Below, piece after piece: positions 19,254 to 28,692 of a stretch of DNA of 64,000 nucleotides. Each line of letters starts with the position of its first letter. The first letter of the stretch is position 1. This DNA comes from Corynebacterium urealyticum DSM 7109. GTDB lineage: Bacteria > Actinomycetota > Actinomycetes > Mycobacteriales > Mycobacteriaceae. The position numbers and the translations under genes were made by a program. The stretch covers positions 1,054,001-1,118,000 of the forward strand of contig NC_010545.1 of the NCBI RefSeq assembly GCF_000069945.1, given 5' to 3'. The notes under the pieces were generated by a model, which searched no databases, was not told where the DNA came from, and saw only the letters and a list, made by a program, of their open reading frames with translations.

Positions 19254-20972
19254 TTACCTTTCTGCCCAGTCGACCAGACTGCTCGGCAATACGATGCCGT
19301 GACGAACGAGGTCGACGATGATCCCCAGCATCCTCTCCATCAGGACCTCCTCATAATCAACGTGCGACTCGTCTTCGGAAGGCCCCGTCACAGCCGCATA
19401 AAGCCCCAGCACATCTTCCAGGGCCAACCCCTCCGGATTCAGACCGGCGAGGATGGACTCCACCGCGGCGTCGATCTCATGCGTCCAAGCCGGACCATCT
19501 GTCCGAGCCAGGCGGAGAGATAGTTCCCGGAAACCCTGGCCGGCCTCCGCATCGGCCTGCCGCACCAACTCGGTGGCCACCCCAGGACGAACGGCAAAAC
19601 GCTCGGCCAGGACATCCTCGGCGGATACGTCGGCCAGCCACTGACTGCGGATGAACCACTCAGCCACCTCCGCGCCCAGCGGGCTGCCCGGCACCATGGT
19701 GTCGGGCAGCTGTTCTACGGTGACCTCAGTGGAGCCATCGATAGCTCGAAGGTGCGCAAAACCCAGCGCAATATGGCTCACACCGTTGTCAGCCAGGTAG
19801 TGAAGCCACTGCCCGGCCTTCCTCCGCCCCTCTGGGGATCGTGGGTCGATCCCTTCGTCGCTCAGCCACGTCGTCACATAGGTCTCCGGGTCCACATACT
19901 CCCGCACCAAGCCGTAGGCACGCACCCCTTCCGCCGGCAGCCAACGCCCCATCTTCGACGCCACCGAATCCTCAGCAGACACCGCCCAAGAACACAGAAT
20001 ATGCGCCGTTCCGCCGGGCGCGAGGTGCTCAGGAGCACGAGAGACGACCAGCTCGGTCGCACGGTCCAAGCCCAGCCCAGAATCACGGTAGACATGTCCG
20101 ACCTCCGGGGGTTGGACCACAAAAGGCGGATTGGACACGATGAGATCGAAGCGCTCACCCGCCACTGGCTCGAACCAGGAGCCCTCCCGCCACTCGATGC
20201 AGCTCTCGGGAGCTGCCACACCTGTAGATAGCTGACCCTGGGCCTGTGCAAGCTGCGTGCCATTGATGGCGGCGAAGTCCAACGCCCGGCCACTAATATC
20301 CGTTCCCACCACGTGCGCCTCAGGGTAGGCCAATTGCAAGGCCAAGCTCAGCGCCCCACCACCGCAACCCAGGTCGAGGATCCGCCTCGGGGACGGCAGC
20401 CACGGATTGTCCGCCGGCGGGATGGCTCGAAGCAGCGACCGGGGAGCGTTACCCAGGCCCGGTACGTGATCATCCGGGGTGGGTTCCTGCGGCCACAGGC
20501 CAGCATCCGGATCCGACGCGAGCAAGAATTCGCCGCCAAGGCTGGGTGCATCGCCATCCGCACCACCGAACAAGTGTGGGAAGGAATAAGGGCGGATATC
20601 CACCCGCAGCTGCAACTCATCCGCACTGCCGGGCAGGGATGCGATCAAGCGGGCGTCGATGGCGCGCCGGGTGAGGTCAGTGCCGATGAGTTCCTGCCAC
20701 CTCGCCCGGGTTGCTGGTTCCCGTAAGACGAAGAGCTCCACCAGTTCGGCTGCGCCTGTGTCGCGATTGGAGTGGCCCCGGCTATAGCTGCGGACTGAGC
20801 GCAGCGCTCCGGCTGGGTTGGCAAGGTTGAGGGAGCGAAGGCCGGCCTCGCCCAGGACGTCCTCGAGCAGGGTAGTGCTGAGACCGCGCTCACGGGAAGC
20901 GGCGAGAAGGCTGCTGAGGGCCTCGCGGGCGGGCTGGGAAGTGAGCTGCATGCTGGAAGGTTGGGTTGTCAC
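19254..20972 (-). CDS. Class I SAM-dependent methyltransferase (NPPF motif)
   Basis: 572-residue protein with an actinobacterial N-terminal domain of about 190 residues, a Rossmann methyltransferase core and a C-terminal extension of about 200 residues. Motif I is LDLGCGGG (near 200-206), motif II VVGTDIS, and the catalytic motif IV SNPPF (near 280-284), typical of enzymes methylating exocyclic or amide nitrogens in RNA, DNA or proteins (PrmC/RsmC-like). The substrate is not known. The GTG at 20972 was chosen because it follows an A/G-rich GAAAAGAAGG; an ATG at 20948 (eight codons in) is an alternative. Operon with dtd downstream. Confidence 0.82.
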   Translation of the reverse strand: MTTQPSSMQLTSQPAREALSSLLAASRERGLSTTLLEDVLGEAGLRSLNLANPAGALRSVRSYSRGHSNRDTGAAELVELFVLREPATRARWQELIGTDLTRRAIDARLIASLPGSADELQLRVDIRPYSFPHLFGGADGDAPSLGGEFLLASDPDAGLWPQEPTPDDHVPGLGNAPRSLLRAIPPADNPWLPSPRRILDLGCGGGALSLALQLAYPEAHVVGTDISGRALDFAAINGTQLAQAQGQLSTGVAAPESCIEWREGSWFEPVAGERFDLIVSNPPFVVQPPEVGHVYRDSGLGLDRATELVVSRAPEHLAPGGTAHILCSWAVSAEDSVASKMGRWLPAEGVRAYGLVREYVDPETYVTTWLSDEGIDPRSPEGRRKAGQWLHYLADNGVSHIALGFAHLRAIDGSTEVTVEQLPDTMVPGSPLGAEVAEWFIRSQWLADVSAEDVLAERFAVRPGVATELVRQADAEAGQGFRELSLRLARTDGPAWTHEIDAAVESILAGLNPEGLALEDVLGLYAAVTGPSEDESHVDYEEVLMERMLGIIVDLVRHGIVLPSSLVDWAER

Positions 20973-21100
20973 TGTGGGGATTGCCTTCTTTTCTCGGTCG
21001 TGGTTGGGAAACTGGCTCTGCATGCCGCCGGGAAATCACTGTTCTTTTTATGGGCGCTGGGGCAGTGGCATGCTGCACGTCCACCCTGATGATGGCCGAG

Positions 21101-21571
21101 CTAGTCTTCTGACTTGTGGTCAATGACGGGGTGGCGGCCGGCAGAGTCTACGTGGCTGGGCTCCAGCTGTCGCTGCGGGCTCGTCGCCTGGGAGAGCTGA
21201 GAATTGGCCAGTGCCTCCCGGTTCGCCCGCACGAGGCCGGGCTTGTAGACCTTTTCCGACTCCTTGGTGGCCTCTCCCGACTCGTTGGCGAGCATGACCG
21301 CAACCCAGGGCAGCGGAACACTGATGAACGCCACCACCGCGCCCAGCATGAGGTTATTGGTGACCCACAGCAGGATCACGGCCAAGACAAGCACCGGGAT
21401 GCGGGCGATCTGGAGCCCCAAATATAGGCGACGCCGGTGGTGCCAGTCCTCCAGCTGCGACTTCTTTGCGTCGGTGATCCGGTCAACCCGCTTGCCAGGA
21501 CGGCGGAAACGGCGCGCTCCGGTGGCCGAAGTGCCCCGGGTACGACCGGCACGTTTCTCTGCTGCTGACAT
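21101..21571 (-). CDS. DUF3099 family membrane protein
   Basis: 156-residue actinobacterial protein of unknown function. After a basic N-terminus (KRVDRITDAKKSQLEDWHHRRR) there are two adjacent membrane helices at about 52-70 and 75-95, then a polar tail. The DUF3099 core is TDAKKSQL to the second helix. The ATG at 21571 begins the conserved part; no ribosome binding site is evident, so a leaderless message is possible. It is divergent from the DUF3039 gene. Confidence 0.8.
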   Translation of the reverse strand: MSAAEKRAGRTRGTSATGARRFRRPGKRVDRITDAKKSQLEDWHHRRRLYLGLQIARIPVLVLAVILLWVTNNLMLGAVVAFISVPLPWVAVMLANESGEATKESEKVYKPGLVRANREALANSQLSQATSPQRQLEPSHVDSAGRHPVIDHKSED

Positions 21572-21631
21572 ACCGTCTACGGTAGTACGAGAGTCAATTG
21601 TGGGAAGCCCCCAGGGGCAAGATGGAGGATT

Positions 21632-21874
21632 GTGAGCGCCACGAGCACCAGCACGCTGGAACGTCCGAAGGTTGATGAGCGGGAGCAGACTCAGGACGAC
21701 ACCCCAAAGTTTTTCCACTACGTCAAGAAGGACCAGATCGTGGAGTCGGCGGTCATGGGCCGATTGGTGGTTGCACTGTGCGGTGAAACCTTCCCGGTGA
21801 CGAAGCAGGCAAAACCGGGTTCCCCGGTGTGCCCGGAGTGCGAGGAAATTTACCAGAGCCTGCGTAAGAAGTAG
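21632..21874 (+). CDS. DUF3039 family small protein
   Basis: 80-residue protein of the actinobacterial DUF3039 family. It has a conserved core FFHYVKKDQIVESAVMGRLVVALCGETF and a C-terminal CPECEEIY, where the two cysteines plus an earlier cysteine (LCGE) may bind zinc. Start GTG at 21632 with GGAGG six bases upstream. It is followed after 12 bases by an SF2 helicase gene, so they are likely cotranscribed. Function unknown. Confidence 0.88.
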   Translation: MSATSTSTLERPKVDEREQTQDDTPKFFHYVKKDQIVESAVMGRLVVALCGETFPVTKQAKPGSPVCPECEEIYQSLRKK

Positions 21875-21886
21875 GTCCGATACAAG

Positions 21887-23623
21887 GTGAAAAGAACCCT
21901 CCGTGCCTGGCAGCAGGAGGCCCTGGACCTCTATCAGGAGCAGCAGCCGCGGGATTTCCTGGCGGTTGCAACCCCGGGTGCCGGTAAGACCACCTTCGCC
22001 CTGACGCTGGCGTCGATGTTGCTGGAGAAGCGCGTTGTCCAGCGACTCGTCATCGTGGTTCCCACCGAGCACTTGAAGGTCCAGTGGGCGCTCTCCGCCG
22101 CTGCCATGGGGATTGCCCTCGACGCCGAGTTTTCTAACTCCTCGCCATTCAACAACGCCTTCGACGGCGTGGCCGTGACCTATGCCCAGGTTGGTATGAA
22201 GCCCACCAAGCACTATCAGGTGGCCACAGCTCAGAAGACCCTAGTGATCCTCGATGAGATCCACCACGCGGGTGACGCGAAGAGTTGGGGAGACGGCGTG
22301 CGCTTGGCCTATGCCCACGCTGAGCGCCGGCTGGCGCTGACCGGTACCCCGTTCCGCTCCGATGACGCCCAGATCCCTTTCGTGGACTATATCGAGGTCC
22401 CGGGCACCGACGGTGCGCTGGAGTCTCGAGCGGACTACACCTACGGATACTCGGAGGCGCTTCGCGACGGCGTGGTCCGGCCGGTGGTCTTCATGGCCTA
22501 CTCCGGCCACGCCCGGTGGCGTTCCAGCGCGGGCGAGGAGTTCGAGGCCCGGTTGGGTGAGACCCTCACTCCGGAACAGACCGCCCGCGCGTGGCGGACG
22601 GCGCTGGACCCGAAGGGGGAGTGGATCCCCGCGGTACTGAAGGCTGCTCACACTCGCCTGCTGAAGCTGCGCACCCACATCCCGGATGCTGGCGGTCTGG
22701 TCATCGCGACCGATAAGACGACTGCCCGCGCCTACGCCAAGATCCTGTCGACGATCAGCAGCACTCCGGTTACCGTCGTCCTTTCCGATGAGGTCGGTGC
22801 CTCCGACCGCATTAAGGAATTCTCCGCCAGCCAGGATGAATGGATGGTTGCGGTGCGCATGGTCTCGGAGGGTGTGGACGTGCCCCGCTTAGCGGTGGGT
22901 GTTTATGCCACGAGCGCGGCGACTCCGCTGTTCTTCGCCCAGGCAATCGGCCGCTTCGTGCGCTCCCGCCGCAAGGGTGAGTCCGCCAGCGTGTTCCTGC
23001 CCAGCGTGCCGGTGCTGTTGGATCTGGCGTCCAAGCTGGAAAAGCAGCGCAACCACGTGCTTGGCGTTCCTAAGAAGGACGAGGAAGGCTGGGACGATGA
23101 GCTGCTGGCTCAGGCTAACCGCGAGGAGAACGAGCCAGATGAGCTGACGACCTACGAGTCCATCGGTGCGGAGGCCGAACTGGATTCTTTGATTTACGAC
23201 GGCTCGACCTACGGTACGACCACTCTGGCCGGTTCCGCGGAGGAACAGGATTATCTGGGTCTACCAGGCTTGTTGGACGCGGAACAGATGCGCACCCTGT
23301 TGCAGCAGCGACAGGCCGACCAGGTCGAGGCACGAGCCCGAGAAGCCGAGGAGCGTAAGCGCCGGGAGGCCGAAGCACGACGCAACGGTAGTGCTGCCGG
23401 TGGAATGAGCGGCGCGGAGGCGCACCGTCGCCGGGTGGCCAGCGAGGAGCTGCCGGCGTTGCGCAAGGAGCTCAACGCGCTCGTGAACATGACGGCGGCA
23501 CGGACCGGTAGACCACAGGGGTCGATCCACAACGAGGCTCGCCGCAACTGTGGTGGACCTCCGACCGCGTTGTGCACCGCTGAGCAGCTGCGAGACCGTA
23601 TCGCCTACCTGCGCGACTGGTAG
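21887..23623 (+). CDS. DEAD/DEAH-box superfamily 2 helicase (RadD/XPB-like)
   Basis: 578-residue DNA/RNA helicase common in actinobacteria. Walker A is TPGAGKTT (29-36), the DExH box DEIHH (123-127), and LTGTPFRSD is motif III. The C-terminal RecA lobe carries VSEGVDVPRLAVGVYAT and QAIGRFVRSRR (motif VI). A coiled-coil, Arg/Glu-rich stretch (about 460-505) and a small C-terminal domain follow. The layout resembles XPB/RadD repair helicases, but no substrate is known. Start GTG at 21887. It follows the DUF3039 gene, and that pairing is conserved in corynebacteria. Confidence 0.87.
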   Translation: MKRTLRAWQQEALDLYQEQQPRDFLAVATPGAGKTTFALTLASMLLEKRVVQRLVIVVPTEHLKVQWALSAAAMGIALDAEFSNSSPFNNAFDGVAVTYAQVGMKPTKHYQVATAQKTLVILDEIHHAGDAKSWGDGVRLAYAHAERRLALTGTPFRSDDAQIPFVDYIEVPGTDGALESRADYTYGYSEALRDGVVRPVVFMAYSGHARWRSSAGEEFEARLGETLTPEQTARAWRTALDPKGEWIPAVLKAAHTRLLKLRTHIPDAGGLVIATDKTTARAYAKILSTISSTPVTVVLSDEVGASDRIKEFSASQDEWMVAVRMVSEGVDVPRLAVGVYATSAATPLFFAQAIGRFVRSRRKGESASVFLPSVPVLLDLASKLEKQRNHVLGVPKKDEEGWDDELLAQANREENEPDELTTYESIGAEAELDSLIYDGSTYGTTTLAGSAEEQDYLGLPGLLDAEQMRTLLQQRQADQVEARAREAEERKRREAEARRNGSAAGGMSGAEAHRRRVASEELPALRKELNALVNMTAARTGRPQGSIHNEARRNCGGPPTALCTAEQLRDRIAYLRDW

Positions 23624-23702
23624 GCTGTGCCCTCATGCCGGGTACACCGCAGCCCGGGTCAGGGATATGAGAAAAATTCCGAGAAAGGATCGTTGAGGCG
23701 AG

Positions 23703-24062
23703 ATGGCGAAGAAGAATCCAGCTGGTGGCCAGCCGGCCGTACAGCCCCGCGCGCCCCAGGTAGCCAGCCGGATGTCGCTGGCCGCGCTGATCCTGGGTGT
23801 GCTCGCCCTACCGGCGGGCCTGCTCCCGCTGATCGGCATCTTTGTGGCGATGATCGCGCTGGTGGTGGCGATCATCGCGTTGGTCCGCGCGAACCGCCAC
23901 GCCACGGCGCGAACCTACCCCATCGTGGGGCTCGTGCTCGCAATTCTCGCGATGGGCCTTGCACTGATCACAACGAAGGTAGCTACCGAGTTTCCGGAGC
24001 AGTGCCAGGGACTCAGCGACGACAAGCTAACCCAATGCGTCAAGGAGCACCGAGGAAACTAG
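23703..24062 (+). CDS. Small membrane protein (DUF4190-like)
   Basis: 119-residue protein with a short Lys/Pro-rich cytoplasmic start, two long hydrophobic segments at about 24-60 (three turns separated by PAGLLPLIG) and 70-90, and a short extracytoplasmic tail holding two cysteines (QCQGLSDDKLTQC) that could form a disulphide. It resembles DUF4190 proteins, which are often fused to secreted domains. Function unknown. ATG at 23703 is preceded by GAGGCGAG. Confidence 0.7.
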   Translation: MAKKNPAGGQPAVQPRAPQVASRMSLAALILGVLALPAGLLPLIGIFVAMIALVVAIIALVRANRHATARTYPIVGLVLAILAMGLALITTKVATEFPEQCQGLSDDKLTQCVKEHRGN

Positions 24063-24128
24063 CTCCACGCTGGTTGGTGTTGTGGTTGCCGAAAAAGAAC
24101 GCTCCTCGAACAAGGGGCAGATAACGAG

Positions 24129-24167
24129 AAAACAACCGCCGGGACACCCGGCGGTTGTTTTGCTTTT
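24129..24167. terminator. Strong bidirectional terminator
   Basis: A perfect 13-bp stem (24131-24143 paired with 24147-24159; core ACCGCCGGG/CCCGGCGGT, loop ACA) is flanked by A residues on the left and T residues on the right. It can therefore stop transcription from the small membrane protein gene and from the convergent sigA gene. Confidence 0.9.
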
Positions 24168-24199
24168 CCGGCTCCGCATAAGCCGGTTAGACGTGCGCT

Positions 24200-25837
24200 T
24201 TAGTCCAAGTAGTCCCGCAGAACCTGGGAGCGGGATGGGTGGCGCAGCTTGGACATCGTCTTCGACTCGATCTGGCGGATGCGCTCACGGGTCACACCGT
24301 AAACCTGTCCGATCTCGTCCAGGGTGCGCGGCATGCCATCGGTCAGACCGAAGCGGAGCTTTACCACGCCGGCCTCACGCTCGGAGAGGGTATGCAAGAC
24401 GTCCTGCAGCTGGTCCTGCAGCAGTGTGAAGGACACCGCGTCCACGGCGATGACAGCTTCGGAGTCCTCGATGAAGTCTCCCAGCTGGGAATCGCCCTCG
24501 TCGCCGATGGTCTGATCCAGGGAGATTGGCTCGCGGGCGTACTGCTGGATCTCCAGCACCTTGTCGACCGTGATGTCCATCTCGCGGGCTAGCTCTTCTG
24601 GCGTCGGCTCTCGGCCCAGGTCCTGCAGCAGCTCGCGCTGAATGCGACCGAGCTTGTTGATGACTTCCACCATGTGAACCGGGATGCGGATCGTGCGTGC
24701 CTGGTCAGCCATCGCACGCGTGATCGCTTGGCGGATCCACCAGGTGGCGTAGGTGGAGAACTTATATCCCTTGGAATAGTCGAACTTCTCCACCGCACGG
24801 ATCAGGCCCAGGTTGCCCTCCTGGATCAGGTCCAGGAAGGCCATGCCGCGCCCGGTGTAGCGCTTGGCCAGCGAGACCACGAGGCGCAGGTTTGCCTCCA
24901 GCAGGTGGTTCTTTGCCTTGCGGCCGTCTCGGTCAATCTCGCGCAGGTCGCGGCGGTTCATTGGGGAGAGGCGCTCACCGGACTCCTTGATCTGCTTGAG
25001 CCGGTAGTTTGCGTACAGGCCAGCCTCGATGCGCTTTGCCAGCGAGACCTCCTGCTCCGCGTTCAGCAGGGCGACCTTACCGATCTGCTTCAGATAGGCG
25101 CGGACGGAGTCTGCAGATGCGGTGAGGGCAGCGTCGCGGCGGGCCTGGCGCAGAGCGGCGGACTCGTCCTCGTCCCACACGCTGTCGTCGCGTCCGTCCT
25201 TGGAGGTCGAGGACTCCTCTTCGTCGTCCTCGTCTTCTTCCTCCTCGTCGGCGTCCTCATCCTCATCCTCGAGGTCGTCGCCGAGGTCGTCATCGAGATC
25301 CTCGTCCAGGTCCTCGTTGATGTCCTCCAGATCCGGCTCGACATCGTGATCGAACTCTTCGTCGACGTCCTCCGGATCCTCGTTGGCGGTGATCTCGGCG
25401 TCCTTGCTCTTCGCTTCGAGCTGTTCCTGCGTCTTCGCAGCAGCCGTCGCCTTGGTAGCCTTCCGTGCGGTCTTCTTGGCAGCCTTCTTGGCGGTCTTTT
25501 TCGCCGTCTTTTTAGCGGTCTTCTTGGCGGTCTTTTTCGCCGTCTTCTTCGCGACCTTGCGGGTGGCCTTCTTAGCCGCCTTCTTCGCCGTCTTCTTCGC
25601 GATCTTCTTTGGCTCCTCGACTGCATCTTCAGACGCAGACGCTGCTACGTCTGCTGCGTCTGTTGCGGCAGCTGCGGACGCCGTCTTCTTCGCGGCAGTG
25701 GCGCTTGTTACCTTGCGGGCCGTGCGCTTGACTGCCTTGCGAGCCGTCTTCTTGGCGACTTTCCGTGCAGCAGTGCCAGTCGTCCCGCTTGCGTCCTGGA
25801 CGCTATCACCGCTGGTGGTTGAGTCTTGAGAAGCCAC
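24200..25837 (-). CDS. sigA: Primary sigma factor SigA with long Lys/Ala and acidic extension
   Basis: Housekeeping sigma-70 factor, 545 residues from the GTG at 25837 (GAAAGGG about seven bases upstream). Regions 1.2 to 4.2 occupy the last 310 residues, with [71 protein letters not shown] and [20 protein letters not shown]. Before them is a basic repeat (about 77-129) built from KKTAKK and KKAAKK units, then an acidic stretch (about 153-209) rich in DED/EED. Mycobacterial SigA has a comparable basic-then-acidic N-terminus; the near-perfect KKTA repetition here looks like repeat expansion. Confidence 0.97.
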   Translation of the reverse strand: MASQDSTTSGDSVQDASGTTGTAARKVAKKTARKAVKRTARKVTSATAAKKTASAAAATDAADVAASASEDAVEEPKKIAKKTAKKAAKKATRKVAKKTAKKTAKKTAKKTAKKTAKKAAKKTARKATKATAAAKTQEQLEAKSKDAEITANEDPEDVDEEFDHDVEPDLEDINEDLDEDLDDDLGDDLEDEDEDADEEEEDEDDEEESSTSKDGRDDSVWDEDESAALRQARRDAALTASADSVRAYLKQIGKVALLNAEQEVSLAKRIEAGLYANYRLKQIKESGERLSPMNRRDLREIDRDGRKAKNHLLEANLRLVVSLAKRYTGRGMAFLDLIQEGNLGLIRAVEKFDYSKGYKFSTYATWWIRQAITRAMADQARTIRIPVHMVEVINKLGRIQRELLQDLGREPTPEELAREMDITVDKVLEIQQYAREPISLDQTIGDEGDSQLGDFIEDSEAVIAVDAVSFTLLQDQLQDVLHTLSEREAGVVKLRFGLTDGMPRTLDEIGQVYGVTRERIRQIESKTMSKLRHPSRSQVLRDYLD

Positions 25838-26189
25838 AGAAGCCCTTTCGGTCGGGGATTGTTGCAACGTACGGCTGTGGCCGCCGGGCAAAGCCGGCGA
25901 CCTCGTTGTACGTTTAGGAAGGTTCCCCGCTCGGGGTGTCCCTACCAGTCGCTATCCAAACTACGTTTGCTCGCCGATTCCTGGTGGATAGCGACCAGGA
26001 ATTGACGCATTTTGTTCTACTCGCCAGCATACGTCCGCCAACGAATTCGTGTCGGTGACGTCAGTCCGACCCGGCCTGCAGGGCGGTGTTCTGCTGCGGA
26101 GTAGTTTCTCTGAGCAGCCGGAATGCTGCTCCTGGCGCCCAAGCGCCCAACGGCCGACCATTATAGCCAAGCTTTATTGCTCATGCCGG
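25838..26189 (-). promoter_or_regulatory. sigA upstream region with TATAAT and inverted repeats
   Basis: No gene in these 352 bases. On the minus strand a perfect extended -10 (TTGGCTATAAT; TATAAT at 26160-26165) lies about 320 bases before the sigA start. The leader would contain an inverted repeat GTCGCTATCC (25948-25957) with GGATAGCGAC (25986-25995) and a CCCCGCTCGGGG hairpin. This suggests a long structured sigA leader. Other promoters closer to the gene are not excluded. Confidence 0.45.
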
Positions 26190-27095
26190 TTAGGGGCGTA
26201 GCCCCCAAGAAGCGGCGAGTCCCGCCCCAATGACGCCCGCGCTGTTGAAGTGTCGCGCGATGCTCACACGGACCGAAGGCTCTTCGAGCTCAAGCTTGGG
26301 CAACCACCGGTCTGATTCGGCGGAGATCCCGCCGCCGAGGATCAGCTCCTGGGGCCGCAGCAACGCGACATAGGTGTTGAGCACCGTGCTCACCCGGGCT
26401 GCCCACTCGGGGAAAGAAAGGTGCTGCCGAGCCTTCACCGCCGCCGAGGCCCAATGCTCTGCAGCGCTGGGGGAGCCGTCGTCCGTCAACACGGTTAGGT
26501 GCCCCAGCTCGGTATTGGGGTACAACCTGCTTCCGCGGAAGAGAGCAGAGCCGATCCCTGTGCCAAAGGTCAGGAAGAGCCGACTGTATTCCGGGTCAGC
26601 AGCCTCGCCGGCGGCGCACGGGCCGCATTCAGAAATGCCGGCAGCGTCGGCGTCGTTGAGGAAGAACCACTCTACCTGGAGGGCGGAACGATCCGACGGG
26701 CCGTACGACAACGCCTTCCTCAGGGCGTCGTCGAACACCGCGGCGGGTCGGGTACCGATCCAGGAATGCGCGATATTCGCTGCGGTGCGTGCCTGCTGGT
26801 TGGCTACCACGCTGGGAATGGCTACGCCGATCCGGAGGTTCTGAACCCTGCTGAGGGAAGATGCCCCGGGGAGGCCCGTGCCAAGTTCTTGGGCGAGTAC
26901 CTGTGTTGCGAGGGTCGCGACGGCACCCGCGACGGCTTCTGGGGTTGCTGGTTGGGGAGTGGGGGCGGTGAATCTTTCCCCAACGAGACAGTGGTTGCGG
27001 GTGTCGACGAAGCCCGCCTTGATTGCGGAGCCTCCGACGTCGACGCCCACGGTGATGCCCGCCCATTCAGCGCTATTCGCCTGCTCGGTGCTCAT
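26190..27095 (-). CDS. ppgK: Polyphosphate/ATP-glucokinase PpgK
   Basis: ROK-family kinase phosphorylating glucose with polyphosphate or ATP. The 301 residues carry the phosphate-1 motif VGVDVGGSAIKAG (near 16-28), the glucose-binding and catalytic segment NDADAAG with its aspartates (near 150), FGTGIGSALF (phosphate-2) and ELGHLTV in the ROK position. The gene between sigA and suhB is ppgK in C. glutamicum, which supports the symbol. Start ATG at 27095, divergent from the inositol monophosphatase gene with 38 bases between starts. Confidence 0.9.
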   Translation of the reverse strand: MSTEQANSAEWAGITVGVDVGGSAIKAGFVDTRNHCLVGERFTAPTPQPATPEAVAGAVATLATQVLAQELGTGLPGASSLSRVQNLRIGVAIPSVVANQQARTAANIAHSWIGTRPAAVFDDALRKALSYGPSDRSALQVEWFFLNDADAAGISECGPCAAGEAADPEYSRLFLTFGTGIGSALFRGSRLYPNTELGHLTVLTDDGSPSAAEHWASAAVKARQHLSFPEWAARVSTVLNTYVALLRPQELILGGGISAESDRWLPKLELEEPSVRVSIARHFNSAGVIGAGLAASWGLRP

Positions 27096-27133
27096 GGGTC
27101 TGAATGCTACACATCAGTGGTATCTGTGGAGGC

Positions 27134-28141
27134 ATGACCGAGACCTTGTTGCTTGATAAATCCACCACTAACTATGTCCCCGAGGAGATCCCGGGCGCAG
27201 CGAACGTACGCGAGCTGCAGGCTGCTGCTGAATATGTTGCCGCACGCGCTGCCGCCTTGGTGCTGCGCATCCGCCGGGAACGCACTGAAGGTGAGGCGGT
27301 GGCGGGCTCCGTCATCGAGCTGATGGGTTCGGCGATGCCGGTGGCGCAGACCAAGTCTTCCGCAGTCGACCCTGTTACCGAAGCGGATCGTGCCGCGGAG
27401 AATTTTATCCGCGAGTGGCTGCACGCCCAGTTCCCGCAGGCCACCGTCGTCGGCGAGGAGGAAGGGGCGGATGACCCTGCCCCCGATTCCAGCCTCGCTG
27501 AGGCAGCTGGGGCACGGCTGGAGTGGATCGTCGATCCGATCGACGGCACCGTCAACTTCGTCTACGGGATTCCTGCTTTTTCGGTGTCGGTGGCTGCTGC
27601 CTTCAACGGAGTGCCGGTGGCCGGTGCGGTTGTGGACGCTGCCCACAGCCACGTTTTTGGGGCCTGTGTCGGTGGCCCAGCGACTGTCGCCCCCATTGAT
27701 TTGAAGGGCGAGGGAGTAGTCGTCGGTGAGCATAAGAATATTAGCCGACAGGAAGGACGGAAGGACGCTGCGCAGGCACTCGTAGCGACCGGCTTTTCCT
27801 ATGACGCCGAGCGCCGTCAGCGGCAGGCACACGTGTTGGGAAACGTCCTGCCCCACGTGCGAGACATCCGACGCTTGGGCTCCGCCGCACTCGACCTCTG
27901 CATGGTGGCTAGCGGTCAGGTGGATGGCTACTACGAGCACGGGCTTAACGGCTGGGACTACGCTGCCGGCGCGTTGATTGCTGCTCGAGCGGGAGCGACC
28001 GTTGTTATCCCCACGCTTGACTACACGGCGGAGAGCGGATTGCCCATCATCGCAGGCGTACCGGGGGTGCAGGAAGAACTCGAAAAAATGCTGTTGAGCC
28101 AGGGTGCAGGGGGTAGCATCGAGCAGCTTTCTTTGCCATGA
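27134..28141 (+). CDS. suhB: Inositol monophosphatase family protein
   Basis: Mg-dependent phosphatase releasing inositol from inositol-1-phosphate, a precursor of phosphatidylinositol lipids and mycothiol. The 335 residues contain the metal-site motifs GEEEG (near 107), DPIDGTVNFVYG (WIVDPIDGT, near 136) and GWDYAAGALIA (near 278), which define the family. The ATG at 27134 is preceded by an extended -10-like TGGTATCT and has GGAGG only one base away, so the message is probably leaderless. The frame upstream to 27104 runs into the ppgK promoter region. Confidence 0.92.
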   Translation: MTETLLLDKSTTNYVPEEIPGAANVRELQAAAEYVAARAAALVLRIRRERTEGEAVAGSVIELMGSAMPVAQTKSSAVDPVTEADRAAENFIREWLHAQFPQATVVGEEEGADDPAPDSSLAEAAGARLEWIVDPIDGTVNFVYGIPAFSVSVAAAFNGVPVAGAVVDAAHSHVFGACVGGPATVAPIDLKGEGVVVGEHKNISRQEGRKDAAQALVATGFSYDAERRQRQAHVLGNVLPHVRDIRRLGSAALDLCMVASGQVDGYYEHGLNGWDYAAGALIAARAGATVVIPTLDYTAESGLPIIAGVPGVQEELEKMLLSQGAGGSIEQLSLP

Positions 28142-28326
28142 GTAGGGGGGAGGTGACAAGTATGCACCTCATGGCCTAATATCCGCCTTCAGCACGCATG
28201 AGGCGCCCTCAAATAAGCGCCGAATGGCTGCCGCGAAGAATGGGCTTGTGACCCTTAAGGCGGCAGGTGGCGGGGATCCCGCCCAATAATCAATGAGCAT
28301 CATCCGAGGAGTGTGGGAGGACAACG

Positions 28327-28626
28327 ATGGCCACGGACTACGATGCACCGCGGCGGAGCGCTGAGGAAGAGCTGGAGACTGACTCTCTCGAAGGCCTGAA
28401 GGCCGCAGAGAAGGCAGAGCCAGCGATCTCGGACACCGATGATGGCGAAATTGTGGAGCCCTTCGAATTGCCGATGGAGGAAGTCTCCGGGGAGGAGCTA
28501 TCCACCACGGTTACGCCGAAGCAGAACGACGAGTTCACCTGCTCCGAGTGCTTCCTCGTCCAGCACCGAAGCCGTGTTGGTGAGAAGCTCAGCGATACCG
28601 AGTTTATCTGTGTCGACTGCGTTTAA
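28327..28626 (+). CDS. DUF4193 family protein
   Basis: 99-residue acidic protein found throughout Actinobacteria directly upstream of DUF3093 and dut. The N-terminus (MATDYDAPRR) is conserved, and two C-terminal CxxC motifs (CSEC and CVDC, separated by about 21 residues) form a probable zinc ribbon. Function unknown. Start ATG at 28327 with GAGGACAACG upstream. Confidence 0.9.
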   Translation: MATDYDAPRRSAEEELETDSLEGLKAAEKAEPAISDTDDGEIVEPFELPMEEVSGEELSTTVTPKQNDEFTCSECFLVQHRSRVGEKLSDTEFICVDCV

Positions 28627-28637
28627 GGCATAAAGGG

Positions 28638-28671
28638 ACCCGGCCTGCGGGGAAAGCTGAGCAGGCCGGGT
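28638..28671 (+). terminator. Hairpin after DUF4193 gene
   Basis: ACCCGGCCTGC (28638-28648) pairs with GCAGGCCGGGT (28661-28671). There is no T tract, so it is a weaker or factor-assisted terminator. A second stem (GGAGGCGCTGGG with CCCAGCGCCTCC) follows and overlaps the end of the convergent gene. Confidence 0.55.
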
Positions 28672-28692
28672 ATGCGGAGGCGCTGGGATCCC

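Noticed and set aside
17795..19321. 508-codon plus-strand frame across sigB and dtd
   Set aside because: Runs antisense through two well-identified genes; its sequence has no domain and no ribosome binding site.
21572..22213. Long N-terminal extension of the DUF3099 frame
   Set aside because: It is antisense to the DUF3039 and helicase genes; the DUF3099 family begins at about 21571.
25122..25829. Plus-strand frames rich in Ser or in FFAVF repeats opposite sigA
   Set aside because: Mirror image of the acidic and Lys/Ala repeat codons of SigA; the membrane-like look is an artefact of reading AAG codons backwards.
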